Source: Methylovirgula sp. (GTDB lineage Bacteria > Pseudomonadota > Alphaproteobacteria > Rhizobiales > Beijerinckiaceae). Taken from it: DNA of 15,613 bases. The DNA is taken from contig JASHSW010000220.1 in assembly GCA_030038595.1 (NCBI GenBank), forward strand, positions 1 through 15,613, in the 5' to 3' direction. Of this stretch, positions 1-7,342 are shown one piece after another. The notes below the pieces were generated by a model. It was not told the origin of the DNA. It was given only the letters and a program-made list of their open reading frames with translations, and ran no database searches. Each line of letters starts with the position of its first letter. The first letter of the stretch is position 1. The position numbers and the translations under genes are program-made.

Positions 1-1032
1 CAGCCCGACGCCGTCCCGGCGGATCTCGGCCACGCTCGCACCGAGATGAAAAACAACGCCGTTTTCTTCGTGCACGGTGCGGACGAGAGCGCCGATCTCC
101 GGTCCCATGATCCGTTCGAGCGGCCGCGCCTCGGGTCCGACCACATGCACTTCAAGCCCGCGCTTGCGCAGCGAGGCGGCGACTTCGAGGCCGATGAAGC
201 TTGCACCGACGATCGCCACGCGCCTCGCCTTCTCGGCTGCGGCGATGATTGCGCGGCTGTCGGCGAGGCTGCGCAGGTAATGGAGATTTGCCCCCTCCGC
301 GCCGGGCACGTTCAGCCGCACCGGCTCGGCGCCGGTCGCCAGAAGCAGCGTGTCGTAGGAATAGCGACTACCGTCGGCGAGCGTAACGGTTCGGCCCTTG
401 GGATCGATGCCGGCGGCCCGTGCGCCGAGGCGCAGATCGATCCCATGCTCCCGATAGAATTCCGGCGGGCGAAGCGGAATCCATTCTTCCGGCGCGCTCC
501 CCGCCAGGTAATCCTTGGAGAGATTGGGCCGATCGCAAGGCACGGAATCGTCGGCGCTCAGCATCGTAATGCTGCCCGCAAAGCCCTCGCGGCGAAGCAT
601 TTCCGCCGCGGCGTTCCCCGCTGCACCTCCGCCGACAACGACGATTGCGCGCGGCGCACCGGGTCGCGTCGGGACTGCCGGAGGCACCGGGCGTTCCATC
701 TTTTCCGATACATAGATCTTGCCGTCGCGCCGCTCGACCCGCCAACAAGCGATGTTTTCCAACGCCGGAGCGCGTACCGCTTCGCCGCTGCGCAGGTTGA
801 AACAGGCGTGGTGCCAAGGACAGCGCACCGTGTCACCGACAAGAATGCCCTCGGCGAGCGGCCCCTGGTAATGCGTGCAGAGCGCCCCGATCGCGAAGAC
901 CTCTTCGCCGCATCGGGCGAGGAGTACAGGCTCCTCTCCGACGCGACCGAGTAGCTTGGCGCCGTCGGCGAGCGCCCCGAGCGCGACGCCTTGGCTGAAG
1001 TCAGGCTTCGCTCCCTTCGTGTCGTCGCTCAT
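1..1032 (-). CDS. Rieske [2Fe-2S] / FAD-dependent NAD(P)H oxidoreductase (3' end off window)
   Basis: The reading frame opens at ATG 1032 and stays open to base 1, giving 344 residues without a stop, so the C-terminus is missing. An N-terminal Rieske domain (about residues 10-112) has both cluster-ligand pairs: C52-x-H54 and C71-P-W-H74. It is followed by a pyridine nucleotide-disulfide oxidoreductase fold: FAD-binding GGGAAG near 134-139, the ATG motif near 232-234, and a second Rossmann motif GASFIGLE (276-283) for NAD(P)H. This order matches the AIFM3/rubredoxin-reductase-like group, in which an NAD(P)H-oxidising flavoprotein passes electrons to its own Rieske centre or to a partner. A GGAG sequence 6 nt before the ATG supports the start. 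It lies 33 bp downstream of the dehydrogenase gene on the same strand and is probably co-transcribed. The electron acceptor is not known. The family is secure; the pathway is not. Confidence 0.9.
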   Translation of the reverse strand, partial: MSDDTKGAKPDFSQGVALGALADGAKLLGRVGEEPVLLARCGEEVFAIGALCTHYQGPLAEGILVGDTVRCPWHHACFNLRSGEAVRAPALENIACWRVERRDGKIYVSEKMERPVPPAVPTRPGAPRAIVVVGGGAAGNAAAEMLRREGFAGSITMLSADDSVPCDRPNLSKDYLAGSAPEEWIPLRPPEFYREHGIDLRLGARAAGIDPKGRTVTLADGSRYSYDTLLLATGAEPVRLNVPGAEGANLHYLRSLADSRAIIAAAEKARRVAIVGASFIGLEVAASLRKRGLEVHVVGPEARPLERIMGPEIGALVRTVHEENGVVFHLGASVAEIRRDGVGL

Positions 1033-1065
1033 GGGTTTCTCCGAACCAAGTACGCAAAGCCACTT

Positions 1066-1941
1066 CTATTCCAGCCCGGCGCGGCGTAGCGCGACTTTGG
1101 AAACCGCGGCCCAATCCTTGTTGCCGTCGCCGTGCGCCATCGCGTCGACGAAATTGTCGCGCAAGATTCCCGCAAATGGCAGCGGCGCGCCCGACTTTTC
1201 GCTCGCGGTCAGCGCAAGCCGCACGTCTTTCAAGCCGAGTGCCAGCCTGAAGCCCGCCGTCTCGAACTTGCCCTCCAGAATGGCAGGCCCATAGACCTTA
1301 TAGGCCGGCGCGGCAAACAACGTGCCAGTGAAAACCTCGATGAGCTTTCGCGGATCGACGTCGTGACGCCGAGCGAGCGCGATGGATTCGGCCATTACCT
1401 CGATCGCCGAAGCGAGCGCGAAATTGGCGGCAATCTTGACGACATTGGCCTGATGCGGCGCCGTGCCGACGACCCATGTTTGCTTGCCGATCGCATCGAG
1501 CAGCGGCTGGACGCGATGCACGTGCGCAGCATCGCCGGCGGCGAGCACGTTGAGCCCGCCGGCTGCCGCGACGTCCGGACGGCCGAGGACCGGGGCGGCG
1601 ACGTAGCCGAGACCCAACTGCGTGTGGATCTTCTCGAGCCGCTTGGCGAAATCGACCGAGATGGTGGCCGTTACGACGTGCACGAGGCCGCGCCGCGCGT
1701 TTTCGAGCGCGCCGCCGTCGAGAAGCACCGCGGCGATGGCGTCGTCGTCGGCGAGCATGGTGAGCGCCGCTTCGCCTTGCAACGCCTCCTGCGGCCGTTC
1801 GACGCCGATCGCCCCTTCTCTGGCGAGCTTGTCGACCGGACCGCGCGAGCGGTTCCAGACGCGAACCTTGTCCCCGGCCTTGACGAGCCGAAGAGCCAGG
1901 CTCGAACCCATGGCACCCAGGCCGATGACACCGACATCCAT
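1066..1941 (-). CDS. NAD(P)-dependent beta-hydroxyacid dehydrogenase (3-hydroxyisobutyrate dehydrogenase-like)
   Basis: This 291-residue protein has the usual length and layout of the HIBADH/6-phosphogluconate-dehydrogenase-like superfamily. An N-terminal Rossmann domain carries GLGAMG (residues 7-12). It is followed by a helical domain with the catalytic lysine K169 and N173 in a KxxxN motif, S95 in the substrate-binding segment TATIS, and a further K238-D239 pair. The end of beta strand 2 reads WNRS (29-32), with an arginine where NAD-specific members have an acid, which suggests NADP(H) use. The open frame extends 37 codons further upstream, but AAGGAGG lies 5 nt before ATG 1941 and the Rossmann motif begins immediately after it, so this start is chosen. 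Reduction or oxidation of a small hydroxyacid or semialdehyde is expected; the true substrate cannot be read from sequence. It heads a two-gene unit with the Rieske-FAD protein. Confidence 0.88.
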   Translation of the reverse strand: MDVGVIGLGAMGSSLALRLVKAGDKVRVWNRSRGPVDKLAREGAIGVERPQEALQGEAALTMLADDDAIAAVLLDGGALENARRGLVHVVTATISVDFAKRLEKIHTQLGLGYVAAPVLGRPDVAAAGGLNVLAAGDAAHVHRVQPLLDAIGKQTWVVGTAPHQANVVKIAANFALASAIEVMAESIALARRHDVDPRKLIEVFTGTLFAAPAYKVYGPAILEGKFETAGFRLALGLKDVRLALTASEKSGAPLPFAGILRDNFVDAMAHGDGNKDWAAVSKVALRRAGLE

Positions 1942-2043
1942 TTCTGCCTCCTTGTCGCTCTCCCCAAACCTTGGGCGCAGGCGCTGCAAAGTCATCTCTT
2001 GCCGCAAAGATTTTCGTGCAGACAAGCGGGGCCGCCAGCGGCG

Positions 2044-2059
2044 GTAACGCAACGTTAAC
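2044..2059 (+). promoter_or_regulatory. CtrA-like binding site upstream of the PLP/ATP-grasp cassette
   Basis: The bases read GTAA-N7-TTAAC, matching 8 of 9 positions of the alphaproteobacterial CtrA box TTAA-N7-TTAAC. The site ends 44 bp before the ATG at 2104. TTAA is very rare in this GC-rich window (four occurrences found by eye). The site lies in the divergent gap 1942-2103, so it could also act on the minus-strand dehydrogenase, whose start is about 100 bp away. No convincing -10 box was seen. The match is read directly; CtrA control is inferred. Confidence 0.5.
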
Positions 2060-2103
2060 CATTCGCGCTCGACAGTGCCGGTCTTCTTTTCGAGGCGCTG
2101 GCG

Positions 2104-3564
2104 ATGGCTTTAGGCATGGCTTCGGCTGCCCGGCGGCAGGTCGCGCCGGCACCGCGCCATGAGGCCGCTTTGGCGCTCATGCTCGCGGATGGCGGCGATG
2201 AGCGGATCAAGCCCGATCCGCTGACCGGGCGCACGAAATACGGCACGCCGGCCGCCCCCGCGCCAGGGGAAATCTGGTTTTCTTCCTCCACCGCGACGGC
2301 AATCGAGCGGCGCGGCTTCACCGCGGCGGGCGATGCCTTGACTGCGCTCATCGGCCAGTTCGTCTACCCCGCGGGCTGGTTCGAACGGTTGCGCCAGCGC
2401 GTCGTCGGCCTTTTCGGCGTTCTCGGCAGCGACGCAATCCTGACCGCCTCCGGAACCGAGGCGGAATTCATCGCCTTGAGCATTGCCCGCGCCGCCTCCG
2501 ACGGGCCGCTGACCTCGATCGTGATCGGACCGACCGAAACCGGGCGCGGCGTTCCGAAAGCGGCGGCCGGGCGGCATTTTCTCGCCAGCACGAGCCTCGG
2601 CGGCGCAGTCGAGCCGGGCGCCTATCTCGCCGACATCGCCGATGTGGAGATCGAGACGATCGCCATCCGCAATTCCGCGGGAGCGCCGCGCGCCGGCGCC
2701 AAGATCGACGCGGACGCGGCGGCCTGCGTCGCGAAGGCGCTCGCCGCCGGGCGCGACGTTCTGCTTCATGTGCTCGATGCCTCCAAGACCGGGCTTGCCG
2801 GTCTCACCCGGCAGCGGGCGCGCGAACTCGCTGCGGACAAACGCGTACACGTCGTCGTCGACGCCTGCCAGCTACGTTGTCCGCGCGAACGTTTGCAGGC
2901 CGACCTGAATGCCGGGTTCATGGTAATGATCACCGGCTCGAAATTCGCCGGCGGTCCGCCGTTTGCGGGCGCGCTTCTGCTGCCGCCCGGAATGGCCAAG
3001 CGATTGGACGAGCGGCGCGGCGTGCCGGCCGGGCTTGCGGCCTATTCGGCGCTCTTTGACTGGCCGAGATCGCTGCAGCAGGATTTTACCGCGGCGCTCG
3101 ATACGCTCTTCAATCTCGGTCTCGGGCTGCGCTGGGAAGCGGCGCTTGCCTCGATCGAAGCGTATTTTGCGCTTCCCGAAAGCTTGCGGACGCAAATTCT
3201 CACCTGGTTTGCCGGCGAGGTCCGACGACGCATTGCCGCGCGGCCGCATCTTCGCTTGGCCAAGGGCGCTGCGGATACCACCATCTTTCCGGTGGTGACG
3301 AACGGCGCGGAAAGCCCCGCCGGGGCCGCGGCGCTCTATCGGTCGCTCGCCGAGGAAGGTGGCGAGGCGGACTTGGCGCGCTCCTGCCACGTCGGGCAGC
3401 CGATCGAGATCGGTAAGGAGACGGCGCTCAGGATTTGCGCCTCGATGCCGCTCGTGCTTGACATTGCCGGCCATATGGCTGAGGGGCGGACGATCAGCTC
3501 TGCGCCGGCGGCCGGCGATCTCGATTTCCTATTTCGCAAATGGGACAGACTCGCCGGCTGCTGA
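2104..3564 (+). CDS. Unrecognised fold-type-I PLP-dependent enzyme (aminotransferase class V-like)
   Basis: This 486-residue soluble protein has the hallmarks of a fold-type-I PLP enzyme. The phosphate-binding loop reads TASGTEAE (114-121), the pyridine-nitrogen aspartate is D253 in VVVDACQ, and the Schiff-base lysine is probably K280 in TGSKFAGGPP. The VDACQ and SKxxGGPP pattern and a late HVGQP segment (about 429-433) point toward the class V group (cysteine desulfurase/kynureninase-like), but I do not recognise a characterised family and assign no reaction. The N-terminal 40 residues look poorly conserved. GAGG 8 nt before ATG 2104 supports this start; a second ATG lies four codons on. A CtrA-like box sits 44 bp upstream. 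The next gene begins 24 bp after the stop, in the same reading frame, and also encodes a PLP enzyme, so the two are probably co-translated and functionally linked. Confidence 0.8.
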   Translation: MALGMASAARRQVAPAPRHEAALALMLADGGDERIKPDPLTGRTKYGTPAAPAPGEIWFSSSTATAIERRGFTAAGDALTALIGQFVYPAGWFERLRQRVVGLFGVLGSDAILTASGTEAEFIALSIARAASDGPLTSIVIGPTETGRGVPKAAAGRHFLASTSLGGAVEPGAYLADIADVEIETIAIRNSAGAPRAGAKIDADAAACVAKALAAGRDVLLHVLDASKTGLAGLTRQRARELAADKRVHVVVDACQLRCPRERLQADLNAGFMVMITGSKFAGGPPFAGALLLPPGMAKRLDERRGVPAGLAAYSALFDWPRSLQQDFTAALDTLFNLGLGLRWEAALASIEAYFALPESLRTQILTWFAGEVRRRIAARPHLRLAKGAADTTIFPVVTNGAESPAGAAALYRSLAEEGGEADLARSCHVGQPIEIGKETALRICASMPLVLDIAGHMAEGRTISSAPAAGDLDFLFRKWDRLAGC

Positions 3565-3588
3565 TCCGCTGCACCCGAAGAGAAAGCT

Positions 3589-5082
3589 TTGTCCCGTTCC
3601 GCCAAAATCGAAGACGATACGCCAAACATTGCGCGCCGCGCCGAAGCCGATCTCGACCCCAAAGATTGGCAGACATTTCGGCAGGAGGCGCACCGTGGCC
3701 TCGATCTGATGATCGACTACCTCAGCCGCGTGCGCGAGCGCAAAGTGTGGCAGCCGGCGTCGGATTCGGTTCGGGCGCGGTTTCGCGCCAGGCTTCCGCA
3801 AAAGGGCAAGCCGCTTTCCGACCTGATCGACGAGTTCGAACAATTCATGCTCCCCTACGCCAACGGCAATCTGCATCCGTTGTTCATGGGCTGGGTGCAT
3901 GGGGCCGGTACGCCTGTAGGCATGGTCGCCGAAATGCTCGCCGCGGGGCTCAATGCCAATTGCGGCGGTCGCGACCACATTGCGATCGAAGTCGAGAAGC
4001 AGATCGCCCTTTGGCTCGCCGAGGCCCTCGAATTTCCGCGCGAATCATCCGGTGTTTTCGTCACCGGCACGTCGATGGCAAATTTGGTCGCCGCGCTGGT
4101 CGCCCGCACCCATGCGCTGGGCGAGCCGGTCCGCCGCAGCGGGCTCAGGGAAGCACCGTACCAGCTTGTCGGCTACGCATCGCAAGAAGCGCACGGCTCG
4201 ATCGAACGCGCCTTCGAGATCGCCGGCATCGGCTCGGCGTTCCTACGCCGGCTGCCGGTCGATCGCTCGCGCAAAATGAATGTCGAGGCTTTGCGCGGCG
4301 TGATCGCCGGGGATCGCGCCGCCGGGTTCCTGCCGCTCCTGGTCGTCGGTTCCGCCGGAACGGTGAATACCGGTTCGATCGACGATCTTGACGCGCTCGC
4401 CGGACTCTGCGCCGAAGAGGATCTCTGGTTTCATATCGACGGTGCATTCGGTGCGCTGTGCGTCCTCTCGCCGGATCTGAAGCCGCTCGTAAAGGGAATC
4501 GAGCGCGCCGACTCGATCGCCCTCGACTTCCACAAATGGCTGCACGTGCCCTATGACGCAGGCTTCTTCCTTTGCCGCCATCCGCAAGCGCATCGCGAAA
4601 CCTTCATGAGTACGGCCGCCTATCTGGCGCGCGCGCCGCGCGGACTTGCCGCAGCCGACATTTGGCCTTGCGATTTGGGTCCCGATCTGTCGCGCGGCTT
4701 CCGGGCGCTGAAAACCTGGTTCGCGTTCCAGGCCTTTGGCGCAGAGCGGCTCGGGGATGCGATCGCCCAAACCTGTCGCGTCGCGCGGCATCTCGAATCC
4801 CTGATCGAACGCTCCGCCGCGTTCGAGCTTTGTGCGGGAGCGCGGCTCAACATCGTTTGTTTCAGCGTCCAAGGCGATGCGACGGGCGAGCTCAACCGCG
4901 AGGTCGTCATGGATCTGCATGAGACCGGGCTTGCCGCGCCGTCGATCACCCGGCTCGAAGGCCGGCCGGTGATCCGCGCCGCGATCGTCAACCATCGCAC
5001 GCGGGCGGCCGACATGGATGTGTTTGTCGCCGCGGCGGAAACATCCCTGAAACGGCTGCGCGCCGCCCGCGCCGGCTCATAA
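3589..5082 (+). CDS. Group II pyridoxal-dependent decarboxylase family protein
   Basis: This 497-residue protein belongs to the aromatic-L-amino-acid/glutamate decarboxylase family (PF00282). Visible landmarks are HPLFMGWVHG (96-105) in the substrate region, TGTSMANL (159-166) binding the PLP phosphate, H202 in the AHGSIERA segment that stacks on the PLP ring, D284 in HIDGAFG and the Schiff-base lysine K316 in DFHKWLH. The FRALK motif (371-375) aligns with the conserved C-terminal region, but the loop before it shows no clear equivalent of the tyrosine that protonates the product in true decarboxylases, so the reaction may differ. No ATG lies in the N-terminal 40 codons; TTG 3589, shortly after the previous stop (TGA 3562), is the only sensible start, with a weak GAAGAG upstream. 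This suggests translational coupling to the preceding PLP gene. The substrate is unknown. Confidence 0.88.
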   Translation: MSRSAKIEDDTPNIARRAEADLDPKDWQTFRQEAHRGLDLMIDYLSRVRERKVWQPASDSVRARFRARLPQKGKPLSDLIDEFEQFMLPYANGNLHPLFMGWVHGAGTPVGMVAEMLAAGLNANCGGRDHIAIEVEKQIALWLAEALEFPRESSGVFVTGTSMANLVAALVARTHALGEPVRRSGLREAPYQLVGYASQEAHGSIERAFEIAGIGSAFLRRLPVDRSRKMNVEALRGVIAGDRAAGFLPLLVVGSAGTVNTGSIDDLDALAGLCAEEDLWFHIDGAFGALCVLSPDLKPLVKGIERADSIALDFHKWLHVPYDAGFFLCRHPQAHRETFMSTAAYLARAPRGLAAADIWPCDLGPDLSRGFRALKTWFAFQAFGAERLGDAIAQTCRVARHLESLIERSAAFELCAGARLNIVCFSVQGDATGELNREVVMDLHETGLAAPSITRLEGRPVIRAAIVNHRTRAADMDVFVAAAETSLKRLRAARAGS

Positions 5083-5087
5083 CGGCA

Positions 5088-5114
5088 CATTCGTTAAGCG
5101 GGCGCTAACGAATG
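5088..5114. promoter_or_regulatory. CtrA-like box inside a perfect 9-bp inverted repeat, upstream of the ATP-grasp gene
   Basis: Bases 5094-5109 read TTAA-N7-CTAAC, matching 8 of 9 positions of the CtrA consensus, and end 43 bp before ATG 5153. This is almost the same distance and the same orientation as the site at 2044-2059. The box is embedded in a perfect inverted repeat with arms CATTCGTTA (5088-5096) and TAACGAATG (5106-5114) and a 9-nt spacer. No T-run follows, so a terminator is less likely than a protein-binding site. This suggests the ATP-grasp gene has its own promoter in addition to any read-through from the decarboxylase gene. Confidence 0.5.
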
Positions 5115-5152
5115 CGCCCTAGGTTCGGCGCCGCGTTCACGCCGGATCCTCG

Positions 5153-6340
5153 ATGCACGCGCTTGCCGCCAAGCCCAAACCGGAGCCCGCGACCCTCGTC
5201 GCCGCGGCGCCGCATCACGCGGCTGCGCCGCTTGCCGCATTGCGCGACATGGCGGCACAGGCGGGGTTAAGTCCGATCCAGACGGTACGCGACTTTGCCA
5301 ACTTGGCGCTCGGCCCCGGAAAGGTGAGTTTCGAAGACTACGTGCGGCTGCGGCTTTTCGATTCCGAGTATTGGGCAGGCTGCGACCGGCGCAGCGTGAT
5401 CGGCCAGCGCTGCAACCGCGATCTGCTCGTCGAAGTGAATTACCGCCACGATTGGTATGGGCTCGTCGACGACAAGATCGCTTCTGCCGCCTATCTCTCC
5501 GCCTACGGCCTGCCGACCGCGCCGATCGCGGCGGTCTTCGCGCCGCGGCTCAAGATCGGAGCGGCGCATATTTTGCGCAACCGCGAAGAGCTCGAAGGCT
5601 TTCTCTTGCGCGACGACGTGTATCCGCTCTTCGGCAAGCCGGCCGAGGGCTTCCAAAGTCTCGGCTCGATTGCCCTGCGCCGGGTGCATCCGGCGCGCGG
5701 CGAACTCGAGACGATCGGCGGCGCCTGCGTGCTTTTTGCCGACTTCCTCGACGACGTCGTGAGCCATTACCAGGGCGGCTATCTTTTCGAGCCTTTCCTG
5801 GCGCCGCATCCCGACGCCGCGCGGCTGCATGGCGAAAGGCTCGGCACGACCCGCATCGTGACGCTCTGCGACGCCGAGCAGCCCCGTATCTTTCGGGCGA
5901 GCTGGAAGATCCCCTCGGGGCAGAACACGGCCGACAATTTCTGGCGCAGCGGCAATTTGCTCGCCAAGCTCGACGTCGAGACCGGCGCGATCGAGAAAAC
6001 AGTCTCCGGCACTGGGTTCGAGACGAAGTTCGAGACGCATCACCCCGATACCGGGGCTCCGCTCATCGGTGCGCGCGTTCCGCGCTGGGCGGAGGTAAAG
6101 GCACTCGCCCTCGAAGGGGCGCGCGTCATGTGCCACGTGCCGATGCTTGGCTGGGACATCGGGGCGGCGGCGGACGGCCCGGTCATCGTCGAGATGAACG
6201 AAACGCCGGATCTCTTCTTGAACCAATTCCCGGATGCGCGCGGCATTCTGGAGCCCGATTTCCTCGCCTTCCTGGCCGAGCAGAGGCGCGCCGGCAAAGC
6301 CTACGAGACGCGCGTAAAACGCCAGCTCGCCAAGCTGTAG
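5153..6340 (+). CDS. ATP-grasp enzyme, sugar-transfer-associated type (PF14397-like)
   Basis: This 395-residue protein has no membrane segment or signal peptide. It has the layout of the 'sugar-transfer associated ATP-grasp' family: an N-terminal region with YRHDWYGLVDDK (K108), the nucleotide-binding K162 in FGKPAEGFQS with the following glycine-rich loop, FEPF (212-215), the characteristic HHPDTGAP...VPRW segment (296-311), GWDI (333-336) and the metal-binding VEMNETPD (346-353). Such enzymes are expected to activate a carboxylate as an acyl phosphate and join it to an amine or thiol, but no member of this subfamily with a firmly known product is recalled here. The first 30 residues are rich in Ala and Pro. 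ATG 5153 is the first start after an in-frame stop at 5120, without a strong ribosome binding site; M33 is an alternative. Two PLP-enzyme genes precede it, suggesting a joint pathway. Confidence 0.82.
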   Translation: MHALAAKPKPEPATLVAAAPHHAAAPLAALRDMAAQAGLSPIQTVRDFANLALGPGKVSFEDYVRLRLFDSEYWAGCDRRSVIGQRCNRDLLVEVNYRHDWYGLVDDKIASAAYLSAYGLPTAPIAAVFAPRLKIGAAHILRNREELEGFLLRDDVYPLFGKPAEGFQSLGSIALRRVHPARGELETIGGACVLFADFLDDVVSHYQGGYLFEPFLAPHPDAARLHGERLGTTRIVTLCDAEQPRIFRASWKIPSGQNTADNFWRSGNLLAKLDVETGAIEKTVSGTGFETKFETHHPDTGAPLIGARVPRWAEVKALALEGARVMCHVPMLGWDIGAAADGPVIVEMNETPDLFLNQFPDARGILEPDFLAFLAEQRRAGKAYETRVKRQLAKL

Positions 6341-6552
6341 GCAGCCGGCCGTGTCCGGCGCACGCGCCCTGGCGCTCCCCGCGCTTCCATCCCGGCGATC
6401 TCGCCGCCTTCGCGCCCTACTTGGCGGGGTCCTCGCGGAGGGCTTGATCCATCTGCGGCGGCATGCTGAGGAGGCCGTCGAAGGCCTCTCGAATTAGGCG
6501 AACGCGCCTTCGCAAGCGCGCCCGCCGAATCGGCGGCGCTCGGGAAGCCCGC
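6341..6552. other. Intergenic stretch without a convincing gene
   Basis: This is 212 bases between the ATP-grasp stop and the chosen acyltransferase start. It holds small hairpins: GAGGCC-6 nt-GGCCTC at 6471-6488 and GCGAA-6 nt-TTCGC just after it. Neither is followed by a T-run, so rho-independent termination is not supported. A 15-codon minus-strand frame (6464-6417) has no ribosome binding site. The acyltransferase frame is open back to 6463, but its first 30 codons are Arg-rich and look non-coding. Confidence 0.4.
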
Positions 6553-7293
6553 ATGATCCTGCTGCGATCGATCCTCTTCAATCTCAGTTTCTATGCGCTG
6601 CTGATCATTCTTATGATCCTCGGTCTGCCGGCGCTGCTTGCCGGCCGGCGCGCTACCGAGGCCTATGCGCGATTCTGGACGCGTCTTTCGCTCCTGCTGC
6701 TCGACCGCATCTGCCACCTGAAGGTTGAGTTTCGCGGCCTTCAACATCTGTCCCGAGGCTCGGCAATCATTGCTTGCAAACACCAGTCCTTTCTCGATGT
6801 GTTGGCGCTCGTTCTGCAGGCGCGCGGTTTCACGTTCGTTTACAAACGCGAGCTCGGGTTCATTCCGTTGTTCGGACTTTATTTGTGGCGCAGCGGGCAG
6901 ATTGCGATCGATCGCGCCAAGCGCGGCGGCGCTCTGCCGCGCGTGATCGCCGCCGCCCAACGGATTTTTGCCGATCATCGGCAGCTGATCATCTTTCCGG
7001 AAGGCACGCGCAGGCCAGTCGGCGCGCCACCGGCCTATAAGGCGGGCGTTGCCCGCGTCGCCCAGGAGACCGGCGTCGTCTGCGTGCCCGTGGCACTGAA
7101 CTCGGGCCTGTTTTGGCGACGCCGCGGGTTCCTGCGGCGCCCCGGGACGGCGGTCATCGAATTTCTCGCCCCGATCCCGCCGGAGCTCGACAAAGACACC
7201 TTCATGCGCCTTTTGGAGACGCGGATTGAGGACGCCACCCGGCGGCTCGTGGCCGAGGCGCCCTTCAAAAAGGGGGACGGTGAAGCCCCTTGA
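6553..7293 (+). CDS. plsC: 1-acyl-sn-glycerol-3-phosphate acyltransferase (PlsC family)
   Basis: This 246-residue PlsC/LPLAT-family acyltransferase would transfer an acyl chain to the sn-2 position of lysophosphatidic acid to give phosphatidic acid at the inner membrane. Motif I is HQSFLD (H77-x4-D82), motif III is FPEGTR (148-153) and motif IV is VCVPVALNSG (176-185), all intact. Residues 5-31 form a strongly hydrophobic N-terminal membrane helix. The frame is open 30 codons further upstream, but ATG 6553 begins right at the membrane helix and is the natural family start; the preceding GGAAG is a modest ribosome binding site. It may be the housekeeping PlsC or a paralogue acting on another acyl acceptor; lipid role and class are secure, exact substrate is not. 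It lies 212 bp after the ATP-grasp gene, so shared transcription is possible but unproven. Confidence 0.88.
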   Translation: MILLRSILFNLSFYALLIILMILGLPALLAGRRATEAYARFWTRLSLLLLDRICHLKVEFRGLQHLSRGSAIIACKHQSFLDVLALVLQARGFTFVYKRELGFIPLFGLYLWRSGQIAIDRAKRGGALPRVIAAAQRIFADHRQLIIFPEGTRRPVGAPPAYKAGVARVAQETGVVCVPVALNSGLFWRRRGFLRRPGTAVIEFLAPIPPELDKDTFMRLLETRIEDATRRLVAEAPFKKGDGEAP

Positions 7294-7342
7294 CCTTCGA
7301 CACAATTCGTTCGATTTTCGTTCTGCCGAATCACTCCGGCGG

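Noticed and set aside
1132..2058. A 308-codon plus-strand open frame antisense to the beta-hydroxyacid dehydrogenase
   Set aside because: The opposite strand encodes an intact dehydrogenase with a strong ribosome binding site; this frame is its shadow.
5088..5114. Rho-independent terminator after the decarboxylase gene
   Set aside because: The inverted repeat has a 9-nt spacer, moderate AT content and no T-run; a protein-binding site fits better.
6417..6464. Fifteen-codon minus-strand frame in the 6341-6552 gap
   Set aside because: No ribosome binding site and no recognisable similarity; too short to support.
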